From positions 1 through 64,000 of the forward strand of contig CAIORQ010000001.1 of the NCBI GenBank assembly GCA_903860745.1: a DNA stretch of 64,000 nt. The letters are read 5' to 3'. The DNA comes from an uncultured Actinomycetes bacterium. Lineage in GTDB: Bacteria > Actinomycetota > Acidimicrobiia > Acidimicrobiales > RAAP-2. Shown in pieces: positions 36,180 to 43,673 of this stretch. The first letter of the stretch is position 1. Every line of letters begins with the position of its first letter. Made by a program: the position numbers and the translations under genes. The notes beneath the pieces were generated by a model that saw only the letters and a program-made list of their open reading frames with translations, was not told the origin of the DNA and searched no databases.

Positions 36180-36710
36180 CTAGGGCGCAGGCGTCGCCGC
36201 GTTTCGCCGAGGGAGCACCCACTCCGGCCGGGGGAAATGGCAGGTGTAGCCATTGGGGATGCGCTCGAGGTAGTCCTGGTGTTCGGGCTCTGCCTCCCAG
36301 AACGGTCCCGCGGGTGCCACCTGGGTGACGACCTTACCCGGCCAGAGACCCGAGGCGTCCACGTCGTCGATGGTGTCCTCGGCCACACGGCGCTGATCGT
36401 CACCGATGAAGAAGATGGCCGAACGATAACTGGTGCCGCGGTCGTTGCCCTGGCGATCGGGCGTCGTCGGGTCGTGGATCTGGAAGAAGAACTCGAGGAT
36501 CTCCCGGTAGGTGGTGAGCGTCGGGTCAAAGACGATCTCTATCGCCTCGGCGTGGGTCCCGTGATGGCGGTACGTCGCGTTCGCGACGTCGCCGCCGCTG
36601 TAGCCGACGCGCGTGGACAACACTCCGGGGCGTCGGCGTATCAGGTCCTGCATCCCCCAGAAGCACCCTCCGGCCAGGATGGCCGTCTCTCGCTGGTCGC
36701 TCATCGTCAT
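36180..36710 (-). CDS. msrA: Peptide methionine (S)-S-oxide reductase MsrA
   Basis: Repairs the S epimer of methionine sulfoxide. 176 residues; the catalytic Cys is in [11 protein letters not shown] (C16), with the conserved [37 protein letters not shown] and EPEHQDYLE blocks. The only other Cys is near the C-terminus (YTCHFP), so recycling may use that residue or an external thiol. The start overlaps the msrB stop by four bases, indicating coupled translation with the R-epimer enzyme. Confidence 0.96.
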   Translation of the reverse strand: MTMSDQRETAILAGGCFWGMQDLIRRRPGVLSTRVGYSGGDVANATYRHHGTHAEAIEIVFDPTLTTYREILEFFFQIHDPTTPDRQGNDRGTSYRSAIFFIGDDQRRVAEDTIDDVDASGLWPGKVVTQVAPAGPFWEAEPEHQDYLERIPNGYTCHFPRPEWVLPRRNAATPAP

Positions 36711-37174
36711 ACTCCCTTGCTCGCCCTCTTGGCGTCGAGGACCTGGCGGTACTCGCCGTAGCCCTCGTCGTCGAGGTCCTCGTACGCTACGAATCTAAGG
36801 GCCGCGGAGTTGATGCAGTACCGCAGACCCCCCGCGTCGGCCGGTCCGTCGGTGAAGACGTGCCCCAGGTGGCTGTCGCCGTGGGCCGAGCGGACCTCGA
36901 TGCGCTGCATGAAGAAGCTGTTGTCGCGCTCCTCGAGGATGTTGTCGGGCTCGAGGGGGGTGGTGAAACTCGGCCAACCGCACCCGCTGTCGAACTTGTG
37001 GGTCGAGGCGAAGAGCGGTTCGCCCGACACCACGTCCACGTAGATACCCGTGGCGTGGTGGTCCCAGAACTCGTTGTCGAAGGCGGGTTCGGTGGCGTTC
37101 TCCTGGGTGACGCGGTACTGCAGGGTTGTGAGGCGGGCGACCTTGTCGTCGCTGGCTGAGTAGGTCTCTGGCAT
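36707..37174 (-). CDS. msrB: Peptide methionine (R)-S-oxide reductase MsrB
   Basis: Repairs the R epimer of methionine sulfoxide, 155 residues. The catalytic Cys is in [38 protein letters not shown] and GPADAGG are the usual family blocks. The two CxxC zinc-binding pairs of many MsrB proteins are absent ([10 protein letters not shown] where CGxxLF is common), so this is a zinc-free form. GCGWPSF supplies a possible resolving Cys. AAGGAG precedes the ATG. It is the first gene of an msrB-msrA pair. Confidence 0.96.
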   Translation of the reverse strand: MPETYSASDDKVARLTTLQYRVTQENATEPAFDNEFWDHHATGIYVDVVSGEPLFASTHKFDSGCGWPSFTTPLEPDNILEERDNSFFMQRIEVRSAHGDSHLGHVFTDGPADAGGLRYCINSAALRFVAYEDLDDEGYGEYRQVLDAKRASKGV

Positions 37175-37261
37175 GGTGGCTCCTTGTCGTTGGACAGATG
37201 TACGGTCTCGCCACGCCAGGACTCGTTACACGCGCGACCCGCGCCTAGACTCGCTCGCGCC

Positions 37262-37765
37262 ATGGACATCCGACTGATCCGCCCCGAGGAATGCGAAGAA
37301 CTCGCGCGGATCACCGTCAGCGCGTATCGCGACCTCCACTTCGGCCAACCCCTCGGCCCCTACGAGGAACAGCTCCGCGACGTCGAGGGCCGACGCCGGG
37401 ATTCCGAGGTCTACGTGGCCCTCGACGAGGGCGTACTGCTGGGCGGCGTCACCTTCGTGCCCGACCGCGAGCGCCGGATGTCCGAGTTCCACGACCCCGA
37501 CGGCTGCGGGATCCGCATGCTGGCCGTGGATCCCGCGCTGCAGGGACGAGGCGCCGGGCGCGCCCTCGTGGAGCGCTGTCTGCGCCGCGGCGCCGAACTG
37601 GGGCGGGCGCGCGTCATCTTGCACTCGGCCCCCGCCATGACGCTGGCGCAGGCGATGTACCTGAGGATGGGCTTCGTGCGCGCGCCAGGACTCGACGAGT
37701 ACGTCGAGGAGGGCCGCGACGGCGACCCGCCGCTGCACCTGAAGGCCTTCACCAAGGAGATCTGA
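37262..37765 (+). CDS. GNAT-family N-acetyltransferase
   Basis: 167 residues with the acetyl-CoA-binding motif MLAVDPALQGRGAGRALVERC (the Q/RxxGxG/A loop) and the late AQAMYLRMGFVRAPGLDEYVE region typical of GNAT motif B. TAGACT at 37246-37251 ends ten bases before the ATG and there is no Shine-Dalgarno, so the transcript is probably leaderless. The substrate cannot be told from sequence. Confidence 0.85.
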   Translation: MDIRLIRPEECEELARITVSAYRDLHFGQPLGPYEEQLRDVEGRRRDSEVYVALDEGVLLGGVTFVPDRERRMSEFHDPDGCGIRMLAVDPALQGRGAGRALVERCLRRGAELGRARVILHSAPAMTLAQAMYLRMGFVRAPGLDEYVEEGRDGDPPLHLKAFTKEI

Positions 37766-37776
37766 GTCGACGCCGG

Positions 37777-38322
37777 CTACTCCGTGGCGAAGACGTCGAA
37801 ATCCTCCTGCTCCTCGTCGTCGAGCTCGAGCTCGCCGTGGCGTTTGGCGCTCCAGAGGTGGTAGGCCCAGAAGCCCACCGAGGCCAGGGCGAAGAGGCTG
37901 AAGGCCGTGAGCAGCGGCACCATCCCCACCGAGTGCAGCTCGGCCGCCGTGCCGCTTCCCGGTGACAGCAGGACGCCGACGTAGCCCACCAGGCCCACGA
38001 CGCTGATCAGCGCCCACGCCAGGCGGTTCCAGCGCGCGACACCGTGCCCGGGGAGGAAGGGCAGGGGGAACATGCCGAAGGCCACGCTCGAGAAGCCGCC
38101 GAGGAAGACCATGTTGAGCGCGGGGTCGGCGATGACCGCCGCGATCGAGGGGTGCGCCGCGGTGGCCGCGCGAAAGACCGGGACGGTCAAGAAGAAGGCG
38201 ATGGTCGCCACCACCAGGACCACCACGGAGGAGAAGAAGTGGTAGCGCCCCTCGGTGCGCAGGCTCGGCGTCGGTCGCAGCACGTAGACGGCGACCAGTC
38301 CGTAGCAGCAATTTCGCAACAC
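37777..38322 (-). CDS. Small integral membrane protein, possibly a truncated FGLLP-motif protein
   Basis: 181 residues with about four membrane segments (FFSSVVVLVVATIAFFLTVPVF; MVFLGGFSSVAFGMFPLPFLPG; LAWALISVVGLVGYVGVLL; MVPLLTAFSLFALASVGFWAYHLW) and an acidic tail. The FGMFPLPFLPG segment resembles the FGLLP motif seen, from memory, in larger membrane proteins of this lineage. Those are longer at the N-terminus, so this may be a shortened or decaying relative. The N-terminal 25 residues (LRNCCYGLVAVYVLRP) are not typical, and the start is uncertain. No function is assigned. Confidence 0.55.
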   Translation of the reverse strand: MLRNCCYGLVAVYVLRPTPSLRTEGRYHFFSSVVVLVVATIAFFLTVPVFRAATAAHPSIAAVIADPALNMVFLGGFSSVAFGMFPLPFLPGHGVARWNRLAWALISVVGLVGYVGVLLSPGSGTAAELHSVGMVPLLTAFSLFALASVGFWAYHLWSAKRHGELELDDEEQEDFDVFATE

Positions 38323-38485
38323 TTCGCCCGGGGTCCCGCGGCGGTCACTGCGCCGCCGTCGCGGGGGGAGCGCATTCCCCGGCCGGGAGCTCGCGGGTCG
38401 GGCTTAGCATCTTCTTAGTCCCGCGATAACTCGGGTTCACCCTCGGCGTCCATACTGAAATCGCGAACCCGCAGTAGGAGGCACC

Positions 38486-39988
38486 ATGGATTGGACCACT
38501 CACAACGACGACGACCGACCCCAGACTCCTGGGGCCGTCGAGATCCCCCTCCCCCCGCAGGCACCACCCACCGACCTGTGGGCCGCCATCGAGGACGGCT
38601 CACCGGGCGTCACCGCGACCGCGACTGACGGGCCTGGCGCCACGACCTCCGATTCTGCCAGCGACCGCTCAGCGGCGAACGCCACGGCACCTGATGGGTC
38701 CGCCGCCGCGCCCGCCCCGAGCCCCAAGGACCACACCGCGATGTGGCGCACGACCGCCATCGTGTCGACCGGGATCCTGCTCGTCGCCGCGATCGGCGGG
38801 GGCGGATTCGTCCTCGGTCGCGCCATGGACCACAACGCCCCTCGTTCGGCCTCCGGCTACTTCCCGGGTCTGCAATTGCCCTCGGGCGGCACCGGTGGTT
38901 CGGGCAACGTCACCAACCCCTTCAACGGCTTCGGCTCTCCCTTCAACGGCTTCGGCGACGGATCCGGAGGTTCACTCGTCACCCCGACGACCTTGCCCGC
39001 GAACTCCCCGTCGAGCGCCGCCGCCGCGAAGATCGCATCGAAGGTGGACGCCAGTGTGGTCGACATCACGACCTCGTCGTCCTACAACTCCTCGAGCGCG
39101 GCGGGCACCGGGATGATCCTCACCTCCAACGGCCTGGTCCTCACCAACAACCACGTCATCGACGGGGCCACGTCCATCACGGTACGCGTGGTCACGACCG
39201 GAAGGGCCTACACCGCCAAGGTGCTCGGCTACTCCGTCACCAAGGACGTGGCGCTGCTGCGCCTGGTGGGCGCCTCCGGGTTGACACCCATCGTCACCGC
39301 TGATTCCTCCAAGGTCACCAAGGCCGAGGCGGTCGTCGCCATCGGCAACGCCGGCGGCGTGGGCGGCACGCCGAGTTACGCACCCGGTGCCGTGGTCGCG
39401 ACCAACCAGAACGTGACCGCCTCGGACGAGGACAACCTCACCGGGGCCGAGAAGCTCAGCGGCATGATCCAGGTGGCCGCCGCCATCGTGGCCGGCGACT
39501 CGGGCGGTCCCCTGGTCAACGTCAAGGGCCAGGTCGTCGGAATGGACACCGCCGGCTCCTCGGGCGGATCCACCATCGAGATCAACGGCGAGTTCACCTC
39601 GAACACCCAAGGCTTCGCGATCCCCATCAACACCGCCTTGTCCATCGCGCACACCATCACCGCGGGCACCTCGACCTCGGTGGTGCACGTGGGCGCGACG
39701 CCGATCATGGGCATCGAGATCTCGCCCACCCTCTCGGGCTACCAGAACTCCGGGGTGAAGGGCGTCACCATCGCCGGACTCGCCGCGGGGACTCCGGCGG
39801 CCAGGTCCGGGCTCGTCGCGGGCGACGTGATCACCGCGATCGACTCTCAGCCCGTGAGCACCCCGACCCAGTTGTCGTCGCTCGTCCAGAAGCTCGCGCC
39901 GGGCGACACGGTCAAGGTCAGTTACACGAACTCGAGCGGTGCCTCATCGTCGGTCGACGTGGCGCTCATCGCGGGACCCGCTCTGTAG
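38486..39988 (+). CDS. Membrane-anchored HtrA/DegP-like S1C serine protease with PDZ domain
   Basis: Envelope quality-control protease, 500 residues. A proline- and alanine-rich cytoplasmic tail (1-85) is followed by one membrane segment (about 87-111), a Gly/Asn/Phe-rich linker (about 120-175) with repeated FNGFG, the trypsin-like domain (about 180-385) and a C-terminal PDZ domain (about 400-495). The catalytic triad is complete: H223 (NNHVID), D254 (KDVALL), S339 (GDSGGPL). The layout matches actinobacterial HtrA/PepD proteins. AGGAGG lies six bases before the ATG. A strong hairpin follows the gene, which stands alone. Confidence 0.93.
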   Translation: MDWTTHNDDDRPQTPGAVEIPLPPQAPPTDLWAAIEDGSPGVTATATDGPGATTSDSASDRSAANATAPDGSAAAPAPSPKDHTAMWRTTAIVSTGILLVAAIGGGGFVLGRAMDHNAPRSASGYFPGLQLPSGGTGGSGNVTNPFNGFGSPFNGFGDGSGGSLVTPTTLPANSPSSAAAAKIASKVDASVVDITTSSSYNSSSAAGTGMILTSNGLVLTNNHVIDGATSITVRVVTTGRAYTAKVLGYSVTKDVALLRLVGASGLTPIVTADSSKVTKAEAVVAIGNAGGVGGTPSYAPGAVVATNQNVTASDEDNLTGAEKLSGMIQVAAAIVAGDSGGPLVNVKGQVVGMDTAGSSGGSTIEINGEFTSNTQGFAIPINTALSIAHTITAGTSTSVVHVGATPIMGIEISPTLSGYQNSGVKGVTIAGLAAGTPAARSGLVAGDVITAIDSQPVSTPTQLSSLVQKLAPGDTVKVSYTNSSGASSSVDVALIAGPAL

Positions 39989-39997
39989 GTAGGACAG

Positions 39998-40038
39998 GGC
40001 CGTCAACGCGATGCCCCCCCATCGCGGGGGCGACGGCC
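39998..40038. terminator. Hairpin terminator after the HtrA-like gene
   Basis: Outer arms GGCCGTC (39998-40004) and GACGGCC (40032-40038), inner arms CGCGATG (40007-40013) and CATCGCG (40020-40026). It lies between convergent genes. Confidence 0.75.
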
Positions 40039-40039
40039 T

Positions 40040-40504
40040 TCAGTCCCTCTCGACGACCTGGTGACCCCCGCTCGGCGTCCACCACTCGACCACCAACTTC
40101 GTCGCGTCCTCATTGAGGTGAGTGACGACGATCTCGCGGACGTCGGCGACGAAGGCCTCGCCCTCCGGGCGACCTTCGTCCGCTTCGATTGACGTGTCGC
40201 GACGGGCGAGTCCCGAGACCTTGGCCTCGCCCGGCCACGCGGCCTCGTTCCCGGCCACCGGGTCGACCGTTGGCCCGTGGAGCGCGAAGCGCAGGTCGCG
40301 TCGCAGGTCGGCGAGTTTGCGAGAGTCCGGCATCGAAGCAAACCTCAGCTCTCCGTCGGCGAACTCGCACTCGATCCCGGAGATGCGGGGCGCTCCGCCG
40401 GCGCGAAGGGTCGCGATGGTCTTGTGGCGTCCAGCCCCGAACAACCTCTCCACCCGGCCAGCGAACTCGGGCTCCTGGGCGGCGATCTCACTCCACGACG
40501 ACAC
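40040..40504 (-). CDS. Pyridoxamine 5'-phosphate oxidase-like FMN-binding split-barrel protein
   Basis: 154 residues. The pattern KTIATLRAGGAPRISGIECEFADGELRFASMPDSRKLADLRRDLRFALH (about 28-75) is typical of the split-barrel superfamily that binds FMN, F420 or haem and reduces varied small molecules. The C-terminus HLNEDATKLVVEWWTPSGG also fits. No catalytic residue is diagnostic, so a specific reaction cannot be named. Stands alone, convergent with the protease gene. Confidence 0.78.
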   Translation of the reverse strand: MSSWSEIAAQEPEFAGRVERLFGAGRHKTIATLRAGGAPRISGIECEFADGELRFASMPDSRKLADLRRDLRFALHGPTVDPVAGNEAAWPGEAKVSGLARRDTSIEADEGRPEGEAFVADVREIVVTHLNEDATKLVVEWWTPSGGHQVVERD

Positions 40505-40826
40505 GACGCACAGCCTATTGGGCCCCCGTCGCCACGGGAGCTGGACGGCCCACCGTGACGCCCCGCCGACGACCCGGGGTGGCCCTGCGAAATTCCTCCT
40601 TCGGCCACCGGGTCCACCCGGTCGATCGGTGCGACGTGAGTGACCGGGGACGAGAACGTCCCCGCCGGACCGGGGCGCGGCGACATCGGCGGGGCCGGCT
40701 CACGCGGAGTCGGCGAGGACCGGTCCCCCCTACACTGAGGCCAGGCGCCATGATCCTCGAACCCTCGACTTCGCTGACCTCGTTCGCGATCGTACGGACG
40801 CGTCTCGCGTCGAGCACCCGTCGCCC
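40505..40826. other. Intergenic region with hairpin and candidate promoter (322 bases)
   Basis: GGGGACG (40646-40652) and CGTCCCC (40657-40663) form a stem with an AGAA loop. TACACT (40731-40736) is a good -10 box, followed by the short open frame at 40750. No RNA gene could be recognised. Confidence 0.45.
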
Positions 40827-40830
40827 ATGA
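40750..40830 (+). CDS. Putative short leader peptide (26 residues) coupled to the Zn-ribbon gene
   Basis: Starts ATG 13 bases after a TACACT -10 box and ends TGA at 40828-40830, overlapping the ATG of the next gene (40827) as ATGA. The peptide begins MILEPSTSL and ends ASSTRRP. The downstream gene has no Shine-Dalgarno. Same layout as at 20807 and 48178. Could be coincidence. Confidence 0.3.
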   Translation: MILEPSTSLTSFAIVRTRLASSTRRP

Positions 40831-41102
40831 GCACGACCGTCGTGCTGGTCGTCGCCATCGCGATGATCGCCCTGGTCTGGAACTGGTCGGGACGCTACGG
40901 AGGTCGCAACCGTCGCGGGACCACGTCGCTGCGGCGTGGTCCCAATTCGCACACCACGCGCCGCGGACAACCCAAGGTGGGCTTCGCCACCCGTGAGGAG
41001 GCCGAGGCCCGCGCCCGGTCGATGTCGCGACGTGGCGGCGACTCCCTGGGCGTCTACCGATGCCCGACGTGCAAGAACTGGCACGTGGGCCACCAGGGTT
41101 GA
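40827..41102 (+). CDS. Small membrane protein with C-terminal Zn-ribbon-like motif
   Basis: 91 residues: one N-terminal membrane segment (TVVLVVAIAMIALVWNW, about 3-19), a basic linker (RRGTTSLRRGPNSHTTRRGQ), a helix rich in Ala/Arg/Glu (about 53-70) and a final GVYRCPTCKNWHVGH. The CxxC plus two His near the C-terminus could bind zinc. No family function is known to me; the short YRC-xxC-xWHxGH motif resembles small nucleic-acid-binding ribbons. It may be translated by coupling to the short frame just upstream. Confidence 0.6.
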   Translation: MSTTVVLVVAIAMIALVWNWSGRYGGRNRRGTTSLRRGPNSHTTRRGQPKVGFATREEAEARARSMSRRGGDSLGVYRCPTCKNWHVGHQG

Positions 41103-41115
41103 GGACCCCTGCCCG

Positions 41116-41604
41116 TCAGTGGTTCATCCCGCCGTGGTGGGTCACCGGACCCTCGTAGGACCAGGGGAAATCGATCCACTGCTCCGTGCGCTTCCAGCAA
41201 TAGTCCGGAGTGATCACGGACTGGGGCTTCGCGTAGAGGACGGCCGAACGGACCTCGCGCACCGTCTCGGCGCAGAACTCGGTGACCATCTTGAGGGTGT
41301 GGCCCGAATCGGCCACGTCGTCGGCGATGAGCACCACCGCCCCCGAGAGGTCGACCTTGGAGGGCACGGGAGGGAGGACGACGGGCATCTCAAGACGTTC
41401 GTCGACGCCCGTGTAGAACTCGACGGACATCATGAAGGCGTTCTTCACCCCCAGGGCGTAGCCGAGACCCGCTCCGAGGAAGAAGCCACCGCGGGCGATG
41501 CTCAAGACGATGTCGGGGGCGAAACCCGAATCGCAGATCTCCTGGGCCAGGGCGCGCGTGGCGCGCCCGAAGTCCTCGTAACTCAGACGTTCACGTGAAT
41601 CCAC
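41116..41604 (-). CDS. Phosphoribosyltransferase-family protein
   Basis: 162 residues of the type I PRT fold. The PRPP-binding motif is VVLIADDVADSGHTLKMV (about 90-107), preceded by DIVLSIARGGFFLGAGLGYALG. The late YCWKRTEQWIDFPW (about 134-147) resembles xanthine/hypoxanthine-guanine PRTs and related small proteins in actinobacteria. Purine salvage is likely, but a base cannot be named from these motifs. Confidence 0.85.
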   Translation of the reverse strand: MDSRERLSYEDFGRATRALAQEICDSGFAPDIVLSIARGGFFLGAGLGYALGVKNAFMMSVEFYTGVDERLEMPVVLPPVPSKVDLSGAVVLIADDVADSGHTLKMVTEFCAETVREVRSAVLYAKPQSVITPDYCWKRTEQWIDFPWSYEGPVTHHGGMNH

Positions 41605-41686
41605 GCCAAAACGCTAGACGATTCACCACTCCCGGCCAGCGGGACCCGCGGGAGCCAACGACGTCCGACTTTGCTTAGATGGGACC

Positions 41687-42676
41687 ATGGACTACACACC
41701 ACTCGGCAACACCGGACTGCAGGTCTCGCGTCTCACCCTGGGCTGCATGAGCTACGGAGAACCCTCGCGTGGACGCCAGCAGTGGTCGCTCGGGCGCGAC
41801 GACGCACTGCCCTTCTTCCGCCAGGCCCTCGACCTGGGCATCAACTTCTTCGACACCGCCAACGTCTACTCCGACGGCAGCTCCGAGGAGATCACCGGTG
41901 GCGCCCTGCTCTCGATGGTCCCGCGCGACGAGGTCGTCATCGCCACCAAGGTCCACGGGAGGATGCGTCCGGGGCCCAACGGTCAAGGCCTGTCGCGCAA
42001 GGCCATCATGAGCGAGATCGACAACAGCCTTCGACGACTGGGCACCGACTACGTGGACCTCTACCAGATCCATCGCTGGGACTACGCGACGCCCATCGAG
42101 GAGACCCTCGAGGCGCTGCACGACGTGGTGCGAGCCGGCAAGGCCCGCTACATCGGAGCCTCGTCCATGGCTTCGTGGCAGTTCGCCCAGGCCCTCTACG
42201 TGGCCGACCTCAACGGATGGACCCGTTTCGTCTCGATGCAGAACTACTACAACCTCCTGTACCGCGAGGAGGAGCGCGAGATGCTCCCGCTCTGCGACGA
42301 CCAGGGCATCGGGGTCATCCCGTGGAGCCCCCTCGCGCGAGGACGGCTCACCCGCGCCTGGGACGCGACCACGGCGCGCTCGGAGAACGACGAGTTCGGC
42401 AAGAGCCTCTACGGCGAGGTCGACAAGCCCGTCGTGGACGCCGTCGTGCGGATCGCGCAGGCCCGTGGGGTACCACCGGCACAGGTGGCCCTGGCCTGGG
42501 TGCTCACCAATCCCGTCGTCACCAGTCCGATCGTCGGCGCGACCAAGGCCCAACACCTCGACGACGCCGTCGCCGCCCTCAGTCTCGAACTCGACGAAGA
42601 TGAGGTCGCCGCCCTCGAGGAGCACTACCGCCCCCACGAGGTGCTCGGACTGGCCGCGGCGCCCTCGCGTCGCTGA
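41687..42676 (+). CDS. Aldo/keto reductase
   Basis: NADPH-dependent (beta/alpha)8-barrel oxidoreductase, 329 residues. The catalytic tetrad fits D57-Y62-K88-H128 type positions: FFDTANVYSDGSSEE (Asp, Tyr), VVIATKVHGRM (Lys) and YQIHRWD (His). Cofactor blocks IPWSPLARGRLTR and SPIVGATKAQHL follow. Closest to the AKR subgroup including YajO-like proteins. TTAGAT at 41675-41680 ends six bases before the ATG, so it is probably leaderless. Confidence 0.92.
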   Translation: MDYTPLGNTGLQVSRLTLGCMSYGEPSRGRQQWSLGRDDALPFFRQALDLGINFFDTANVYSDGSSEEITGGALLSMVPRDEVVIATKVHGRMRPGPNGQGLSRKAIMSEIDNSLRRLGTDYVDLYQIHRWDYATPIEETLEALHDVVRAGKARYIGASSMASWQFAQALYVADLNGWTRFVSMQNYYNLLYREEEREMLPLCDDQGIGVIPWSPLARGRLTRAWDATTARSENDEFGKSLYGEVDKPVVDAVVRIAQARGVPPAQVALAWVLTNPVVTSPIVGATKAQHLDDAVAALSLELDEDEVAALEEHYRPHEVLGLAAAPSRR

Positions 42677-42708
42677 GACCAGCGTCGTCGACGACGAGAG
42701 GGACCACC

Positions 42709-42978
42709 ATGTGCCGAAACATCACCACGCTCCGGGGTCTCGAACCCCCCGCCTCGGCCGACGAGGTCCGCGACGCCGCCCGACAGTTCGTGCGCAAGGT
42801 CGGGGGTATCACGACACCCACCCAGCTCGACCGTGACGACGTGCGCCGCTGCGTTGAAGGGATCGCCCGCCTCATCGAGGAACTGTTGGCGTCACTGCCG
42901 CCGCGTCGCACCGCTCCCGCCGGTCCGCCGAGTCGTCGGCGACCCGCAGCCGCGCCACCGCGGAGCGAGGGTGGCTGA
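42709..42978 (+). CDS. DUF2277-family small protein
   Basis: 89 residues beginning MCRNITTLRGLEPPASADEVRDAARQFVRKVGG, the conserved start of DUF2277 proteins, which have no known function. The last 25 residues are Pro/Arg-rich and variable. Ribosome site GAGGGA precedes the ATG. It follows the aldo/keto reductase by 32 bases and may share its transcript. Confidence 0.8.
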   Translation: MCRNITTLRGLEPPASADEVRDAARQFVRKVGGITTPTQLDRDDVRRCVEGIARLIEELLASLPPRRTAPAGPPSRRRPAAAPPRSEGG

Positions 42979-42980
42979 AT

Positions 42981-43004
42981 ACTCCCCCCCTGTATAGTGG
43001 GACT
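42981..43004. promoter_or_regulatory. Putative CsoR operator overlapping a promoter
   Basis: A C-run/G-run pseudo-dyad (ACTCCCCCCC, then GTGGGACT) surrounds a good -10 box TATAGT (42993-42998). Copper-sensing CsoR proteins bind G/C-tract dyads of this kind that overlap the promoter of their own operon, and a CsoR gene lies in the operon that follows. Binding is inferred. Confidence 0.5.
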
Positions 43005-43020
43005 AGCGAAAGGAGGTGTC

Positions 43021-43311
43021 GTGTTCATCCATCGACCCTTCGGTCCCTACGTCGGCGGCTTCGCCGACCACGGTGTCAGAGTTGTGGCCCTCTTCATCAT
43101 GGTCGCCCTCTGGGTCGTCGTCGCGCTGTTGATCGCGGCCCTGGTCCACGCTTATCGTCACGGACGCCACGGTGTCGCCCACGCGAACGGGGCCGGGCCG
43201 GAGAAGTCCCCCTCAAGTCCCGCCGTCGATATCTTGAGGGAGCGCTTCGCTCGTGGCGAGATCTCCGAAGAGGAGTTCACCCGGCGACTCACCGTGCTCA
43301 AGGGAAGTTGA
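43021..43311 (+). CDS. Small membrane protein with C-terminal SHOCT domain
   Basis: 96 residues from the GTG at 43021, four bases after a perfect AAAGGAGG. One membrane segment (VVALFIMVALWVVVALLIAALVHAY, about 16-40), a short linker, and the SHOCT motif DILRERFARGEISEEEFTRRLTVL at the C-terminus. SHOCT proteins act as small membrane or oligomerisation modules and are frequent in metal-response operons. It is the first gene of the CsoR operon. Confidence 0.8.
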   Translation: MFIHRPFGPYVGGFADHGVRVVALFIMVALWVVVALLIAALVHAYRHGRHGVAHANGAGPEKSPSSPAVDILRERFARGEISEEEFTRRLTVLKGS

Positions 43312-43380
43312 GCAACGCCTCCTCGTGTCGCCGACTTCGCGTTGACGTCGCCGCATCTGGGGGAACGACAAGGAGGCAGT

Positions 43381-43668
43381 GTGGACGCGCCGGGCTATCA
43401 CGATGACAAGCGGGCCATTCTCGCGCGGCTAAAGCGCGTCGAGGGTCAGACGCGAGGCCTCCAGAAGATGATCGAGGATGATCGCTACTGCGTCGACGTC
43501 CTTCAGCAGATCTCGGCGGTCACCCGCGCACTCCAGGGCGTCGCCCTGCACCTGCTCGACGAGCACCTGGGCCACTGCGTCGCGCACGCCGTCGAGGCGG
43601 GCGGTGAGGAGAAGCGGGCCAAGCTCGCCGAGGCCTCGGTCGCCATCGCGCGCCTCGTGCGCTCCTAG
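43381..43668 (+). CDS. csoR: CsoR-type copper-sensing repressor
   Basis: All-helical DNA-binding regulator of 95 residues from the GTG at 43381 (AAGGAGG upstream). The Cu(I) ligand set is complete: C37 (DDRYCVDVL), H62 and C66 (LLDEHLGHC), with exactly the spacing of the Mycobacterium tuberculosis CsoR ligands. This pattern differs from RcnR (nickel/cobalt) and FrmR (formaldehyde). A CsoR box-like sequence lies upstream of the operon, and the next gene encodes a permease with metal-binding YHS domains, so control of copper handling is likely. Confidence 0.88.
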   Translation: MDAPGYHDDKRAILARLKRVEGQTRGLQKMIEDDRYCVDVLQQISAVTRALQGVALHLLDEHLGHCVAHAVEAGGEEKRAKLAEASVAIARLVRS

Positions 43669-43673
43669 GTCTC

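Noticed and set aside
40505-40749. tRNA or small RNA gene in the 322-base gap
   Set aside because: Only a short GGGGACG/CGTCCCC hairpin is present; no cloverleaf arms or TTCRANNC loop.
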